Of a stretch of 64,000 bases of DNA, positions 61,640-64,000 are shown in pieces. This stretch comes from Kiritimatiellia bacterium (GTDB lineage Bacteria; Verrucomicrobiota; Kiritimatiellia; RFP12; UBA1067). The stretch lies in NCBI GenBank assembly GCA_017514235.1, contig JAFWKK010000042.1:1-64000 (forward strand), in the 5' to 3' direction. Numbering within the stretch: position 1 is the first letter of the stretch; every line of letters starts with the position of its first letter. A program made the translations under genes and the position numbers. The notes beneath the pieces were generated by a model that saw nothing but the letters and a program-made list of their open reading frames with translations, searched no databases and was not told the DNA's origin.

Positions 61640-61642
61640 CCT

Positions 61643-61712
61643 CCACTTATTCTGATTCATTAAATTGGAAGCAGCCAAGTTGTTTCCAAGCGCCAAACCA
61701 CGAGATAAGTGG
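61643..61712. other. Nested inverted repeats in the gap after the symporter gene
   Basis: Outer arms CCACTTAT (61643-61650) and ATAAGTGG (61705-61712) enclose inner arms TTGGAA (61665-61670) and TTCCAA (61684-61689). The segment could fold as a branched hairpin. No T tract follows, and no function is apparent. Confidence 0.35.
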
Positions 61713-61756
61713 GATAATCCTCGGGTTCGCCGCCTTTGCCACGCATGGGGGCGGTT

Positions 61757-61765
61757 TGGTATAAT
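61757..61765 (+). promoter_or_regulatory. Extended -10 promoter for the HAD phosphatase gene
   Basis: TTTGGTATAATAC pattern with TATAAT at 61760-61765, ending 8 bases before the ATG at 61774. A leaderless transcript is predicted. Confidence 0.72.
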
Positions 61766-61773
61766 ACGCGGCG

Positions 61774-62655
61774 ATGCAACATCAAACGGCAGGAAAGATT
61801 CGCATTGTTGCGCTGGACCTGGACGGGACGCTTCTCGACTCCGAGAAGCGCTTGTCGCCGCGCAACCGCGCCGCGCTCGAGCGCATCGCCGCGCGCGGCG
61901 TCCTCGTCGTTCCGACCACCGGGCGCTTCTTCGGCATGATGCCGGAGGTGGTGCGCGACCTGCCGTTCGTGCGCTATGCGATCACTATCAACGGCGCGCA
62001 GGTCTACGACCGCGAGTCCGGCGAGGCGATCGTGCGCGAGGAGATGCCTGTCGATGAGGCCGTTCGCATAATGGAGACGCTCGACGACTTCGACGTCATA
62101 TACGACTGCTACCGCAACAACTGGGGGTGGATGACCGCCGCATTGCAGGCCAAGGCTGCGGAATACGTGCCCGACGAACACTACTTGAAGGTCGTACGAG
62201 AGTTCCGCCGCCCCGTGCCGGAGCTGAAGGCGCACTTGCGCGAGACCGCGGCGGAAGGGGGCGTCCAGAAGGTGATGCTCTTCTCCCGCAACGACGATCC
62301 TTCCGCCACTGCGCTTGCCGCGATCAGGCGTGAGGTAGCGGAGCGCTTCCCGTCTATACGGGTCACGGCGTCAACCTGGAACGACCTGGAGCTGAACTCC
62401 AACGCGGCCACGAAGGGCAATTCGCTCAAGCGTTTCGCCGAACATCTCGGGCTTGCGCTTGCGAACTGCGTTTCGTTCGGCGACGGGCTGAACGACCTTT
62501 CGATGATAGAGGCGGCTGGGATCGGCGTCGCGATGGCTAACGCCATGCCTGAGGTCACGGCGGCGGCGAACCGCGTCACGCTCTCCAACGACGAGGACGG
62601 CGTCGCCGCCGCGCTGGAGGCCATGGAGGCCGAAGGCGCGTTCGACGGTCCGTAA
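61774..62655 (+). CDS. HAD-superfamily phosphatase, Cof type (IIB)
   Basis: A 293-residue HAD hydrolase. Motif I is ALDLDGTLLDSEKRLS, motif II VVPTTGRFFG, motif III around NAATKGNSLKRFAEHL with a conserved Lys, and motif IV SFGDGLNDLSMIEAAGIGVAMANAMPEV. The large C2 cap between about residues 85 and 190 marks the Cof/YbjI-like group, which dephosphorylate sugar phosphates, FMN or PLP. The promoter places the start at ATG 61774. rsmE follows 5 bases after the stop. Confidence 0.9.
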   Translation: MQHQTAGKIRIVALDLDGTLLDSEKRLSPRNRAALERIAARGVLVVPTTGRFFGMMPEVVRDLPFVRYAITINGAQVYDRESGEAIVREEMPVDEAVRIMETLDDFDVIYDCYRNNWGWMTAALQAKAAEYVPDEHYLKVVREFRRPVPELKAHLRETAAEGGVQKVMLFSRNDDPSATALAAIRREVAERFPSIRVTASTWNDLELNSNAATKGNSLKRFAEHLGLALANCVSFGDGLNDLSMIEAAGIGVAMANAMPEVTAAANRVTLSNDEDGVAAALEAMEAEGAFDGP

Positions 62656-62660
62656 CGGCC

Positions 62661-63392
62661 ATGCACAGGCTTCTTGTAGAGACGTCGTTGCTTTTAGCCG
62701 ATGCGCCGGTCTTGCCTCCTGCCGCAGCGCGCCATCTCAAGGTGTTGCGTCCCGAGCCGGGCGAGGAGCTGGAGCTTTTTGACGGGAAGGGGGCCTGGCG
62801 CGTCTATGCCTGGCGCAACGGGCTGCATGCCGCAGGCGACGTTCGGCGCGATGCGGATCCGCCGGCTCCGCTCGTGCTGTTCGCGTGCGTCACGAAGGGT
62901 TCGCGCTGGGACTGGACCATAGCCAAGGCGACGGAGCTTGGCGTGACGAGGATCGTGCCGGTCCTCTCCGACCGCACGATAGTCAGGATCCCCCGCGGCG
63001 AGCGCGCGGCGAAGCGCGAACGCTGGCTGCGGATCGCCGAGGACGCTGCGCGCCAGTCGGACGCGAGGTGGCTGCCGCGGATCGACGAGGCCGTAGACTT
63101 CCGGGACTCGCTTCCTCTCGTGCGCGAGACGACATGTTTCGTCGGTGCGCTGACCGAGCCTCCTCCGCAGCCGCTTCTCGCGGCGCTTCTCGCGGCTGAG
63201 ATTCCGCGGTCGCGCCCGGTGGCCGTCTACGTCGGGCCGGAGGGCGACTTCACGCCCGAGGAGCTGTCGGCCCTGCTTGACATTGCGACACCGGCCAGCT
63301 TCGGGCCGACCGTGCTTCGCGCGGAGACGGCAGCGGTCTTTGCGGTCAGCGTGGCTGCGGCGGTTCGCCCGGCGAATGGTTTTGTGGTATAA
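62661..63392 (+). CDS. rsmE: 16S rRNA (uracil1498-N3)-methyltransferase
   Basis: A 243-residue SPOUT methyltransferase that methylates U1498 of 16S rRNA. An N-terminal PUA-like part (ARHLKVLRPEPGEELELFDGKG) is followed by the SPOUT knot: KGSRWDWTIAKATELGVTRIVPVLSDRTIVR, RWLRIAEDAARQSDARWLPRI, VYVGPEGDFTPEEL and FGPTVLRAETAAVFAVSVAAA. The last codons read FVV-TAA and merge with the next promoter. It is a two-gene unit with the HAD phosphatase. Confidence 0.92.
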   Translation: MHRLLVETSLLLADAPVLPPAAARHLKVLRPEPGEELELFDGKGAWRVYAWRNGLHAAGDVRRDADPPAPLVLFACVTKGSRWDWTIAKATELGVTRIVPVLSDRTIVRIPRGERAAKRERWLRIAEDAARQSDARWLPRIDEAVDFRDSLPLVRETTCFVGALTEPPPQPLLAALLAAEIPRSRPVAVYVGPEGDFTPEELSALLDIATPASFGPTVLRAETAAVFAVSVAAAVRPANGFVV

Positions 63393-63393
63393 T
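63385..63393 (+). promoter_or_regulatory. Extended -10 promoter overlapping the rsmE stop
   Basis: TGTGGTATAATA pattern; TATAAT at 63388-63393 contains the rsmE TAA stop (63390-63392). The aldolase ATG at 63417 has an AAAGGAAAGGA site upstream, so this transcript has a normal short leader. Confidence 0.75.
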
Positions 63394-63416
63394 AGCGACA
63401 CAGAAAGGAAAGGAAC

Positions 63417-64000
63417 ATGCTAGTCAATCTTGACGACGTACTGAAGAAGGCCAAGGCGGAGCACTATGCCGTCGGCCTGTTCAACACTCACGACACCGAC
63501 ATGCTGGAGGCGGCGATCTCGGCAGCCGAGGAGCTGAGGAGCCCGATAATCATCGGCACTGCCGAGGTGCTTCTTCCGTACGGAAACCTGCCGCTCATCG
63601 CGCCTGCGCTCGTCGCGGCGGCCAAGCGGGCGAGCGTGCCGGTAGTCGTGCACTACGATCACGGCCTTACGTTCGAGAAGACGATGGAGGCGCTTAAGGA
63701 GGGCTTCTCGTCTGTCATGTACGATGCGTCGGCCAAGGACTACGAGACGAACATCGCCGAGACGGCGGAGGTCACGAAGATCGCCCATGCTTTCGGCGCC
63801 ACGATCGAAGGCGAGATCGGCCATGTCGGCAGCGCACAGGCCGGCGACGACAAGAACGGGATGTACACGACGGTAGAGGAGGCGGTCGACTTCCAGACCA
63901 AGACGGGCGTGGATGCGCTTGCCGTCGCGGTCGGCAACGCCCACGGCGTCTATAAGTCGAAGCCGTGCATACAGCTCGACCGCATCGCCGAGCTGAACGC
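63417..64000 (+). CDS. Class II fructose-bisphosphate/ketose-bisphosphate aldolase, 5' part
   Basis: The first roughly 194 residues of a zinc-dependent class II aldolase, cut by the window end. It shows MLVNLDDVLKKAKAEHYAVGLFN, PVVVHYDHGLTFEKTMEAL with the catalytic Asp and zinc His, GFSSVMYDASAKDYETNI, ATIEGEIGHVGSAQAG with a zinc-ligand Glu, and ALAVAVGNAHGVYKSKP with a further His. The family includes FbaA, GatY and KbaY; the short N terminus is more like GatY/KbaY or Bacillus FbaA than E. coli FbaA. It splits sugar bisphosphates. Confidence 0.9.
   Translation, partial: MLVNLDDVLKKAKAEHYAVGLFNTHDTDMLEAAISAAEELRSPIIIGTAEVLLPYGNLPLIAPALVAAAKRASVPVVVHYDHGLTFEKTMEALKEGFSSVMYDASAKDYETNIAETAEVTKIAHAFGATIEGEIGHVGSAQAGDDKNGMYTTVEEAVDFQTKTGVDALAVAVGNAHGVYKSKPCIQLDRIAELN

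Overview
The window is one GC-rich, gene-dense stretch of a Gram-negative bacterial chromosome. Envelope genes (murG, an LptE-like lipoprotein, a BamD-like protein, dTDP- and GDP-sugar synthesis), a V-type ATP synthase, a short AlaRS resembling the spirochaetal form, autotransporter-type beta-strand proteins and many secreted polysaccharide-processing proteins suggest an anaerobic PVC-group organism, most likely Kiritimatiellota/Lentisphaerota or Verrucomicrobiota. That placement is inferred from gene content; no rRNA is present. Every protein gene I can support lies on the + strand. Only two tRNA genes (Glu, Asn) lie on the - strand. I see no rRNA, CRISPR array, insertion sequence, phage module or gene-free gap longer than about 130 bases.

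Layout. 1-536 is the end of a glycoside hydrolase. 583-5806 runs from a possible leader peptide through an oxidoreductase, a sugar isomerase, a DUF218 protein and a Gln/Asp-rich TPR protein to murG. 5829-8212 holds a CE15-like esterase and a cell-wall amidase. 8228-13969 holds V-ATPase subunits D, I and K, a polytopic membrane protein and thrC. 14011-19420 holds rmlA, uxaC, a DUF4432 epimerase and a DUF4838 protein. 19417-24709 encodes two large secreted repeat proteins. 24709-34447 holds a quinone oxidoreductase, two MFS paralogues, a hydrolase-like/sodium-symporter fusion and an HTH-cupin-acyl-CoA-synthetase fusion. 34447-40873 is mostly housekeeping (tmk, holB, gmd, fcl, an ABC ATPase, a 5-FTHF cyclo-ligase). 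40895-47804 holds a tandem esterase, alaS, BamD-like and LptE-like genes and a TPR protein. 47807-52254 holds tRNA-Glu, dprA, deoC, xseB, a GHKL ATPase with a phosphoribosyltransferase, and tRNA-Asn. 52331-56169 holds a large unrecognised protein, a NusG/RfaH paralogue and an antitoxin/PIN-toxin/DUF445 operon. 56281-64000 holds a kdgK split by an in-frame TAG, gnd, a BPL_N-like lipoprotein, an SSS symporter, a HAD phosphatase, rsmE and the start of a class II aldolase.

How the parts fit. The CE15-like esterase, DUF4838 protein, uronate isomerase, KDG kinase, epimerase, sugar isomerases and sodium symporters point to a life on uronic-acid-containing polysaccharides. Genes are packed as operons with ATGA, GTGA or TGATG overlaps. 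Transcription units start from a very regular extended -10 element (core TGGTATAATA). It often sits only 6-10 bases before the start codon, which predicts many leaderless mRNAs, and several copies contain the stop codon of the preceding gene. The most notable items are this promoter architecture, the two unusual fusion proteins, the unrecognised gene coupled to a NusG paralogue, and the three-gene toxin-antitoxin-like operon.
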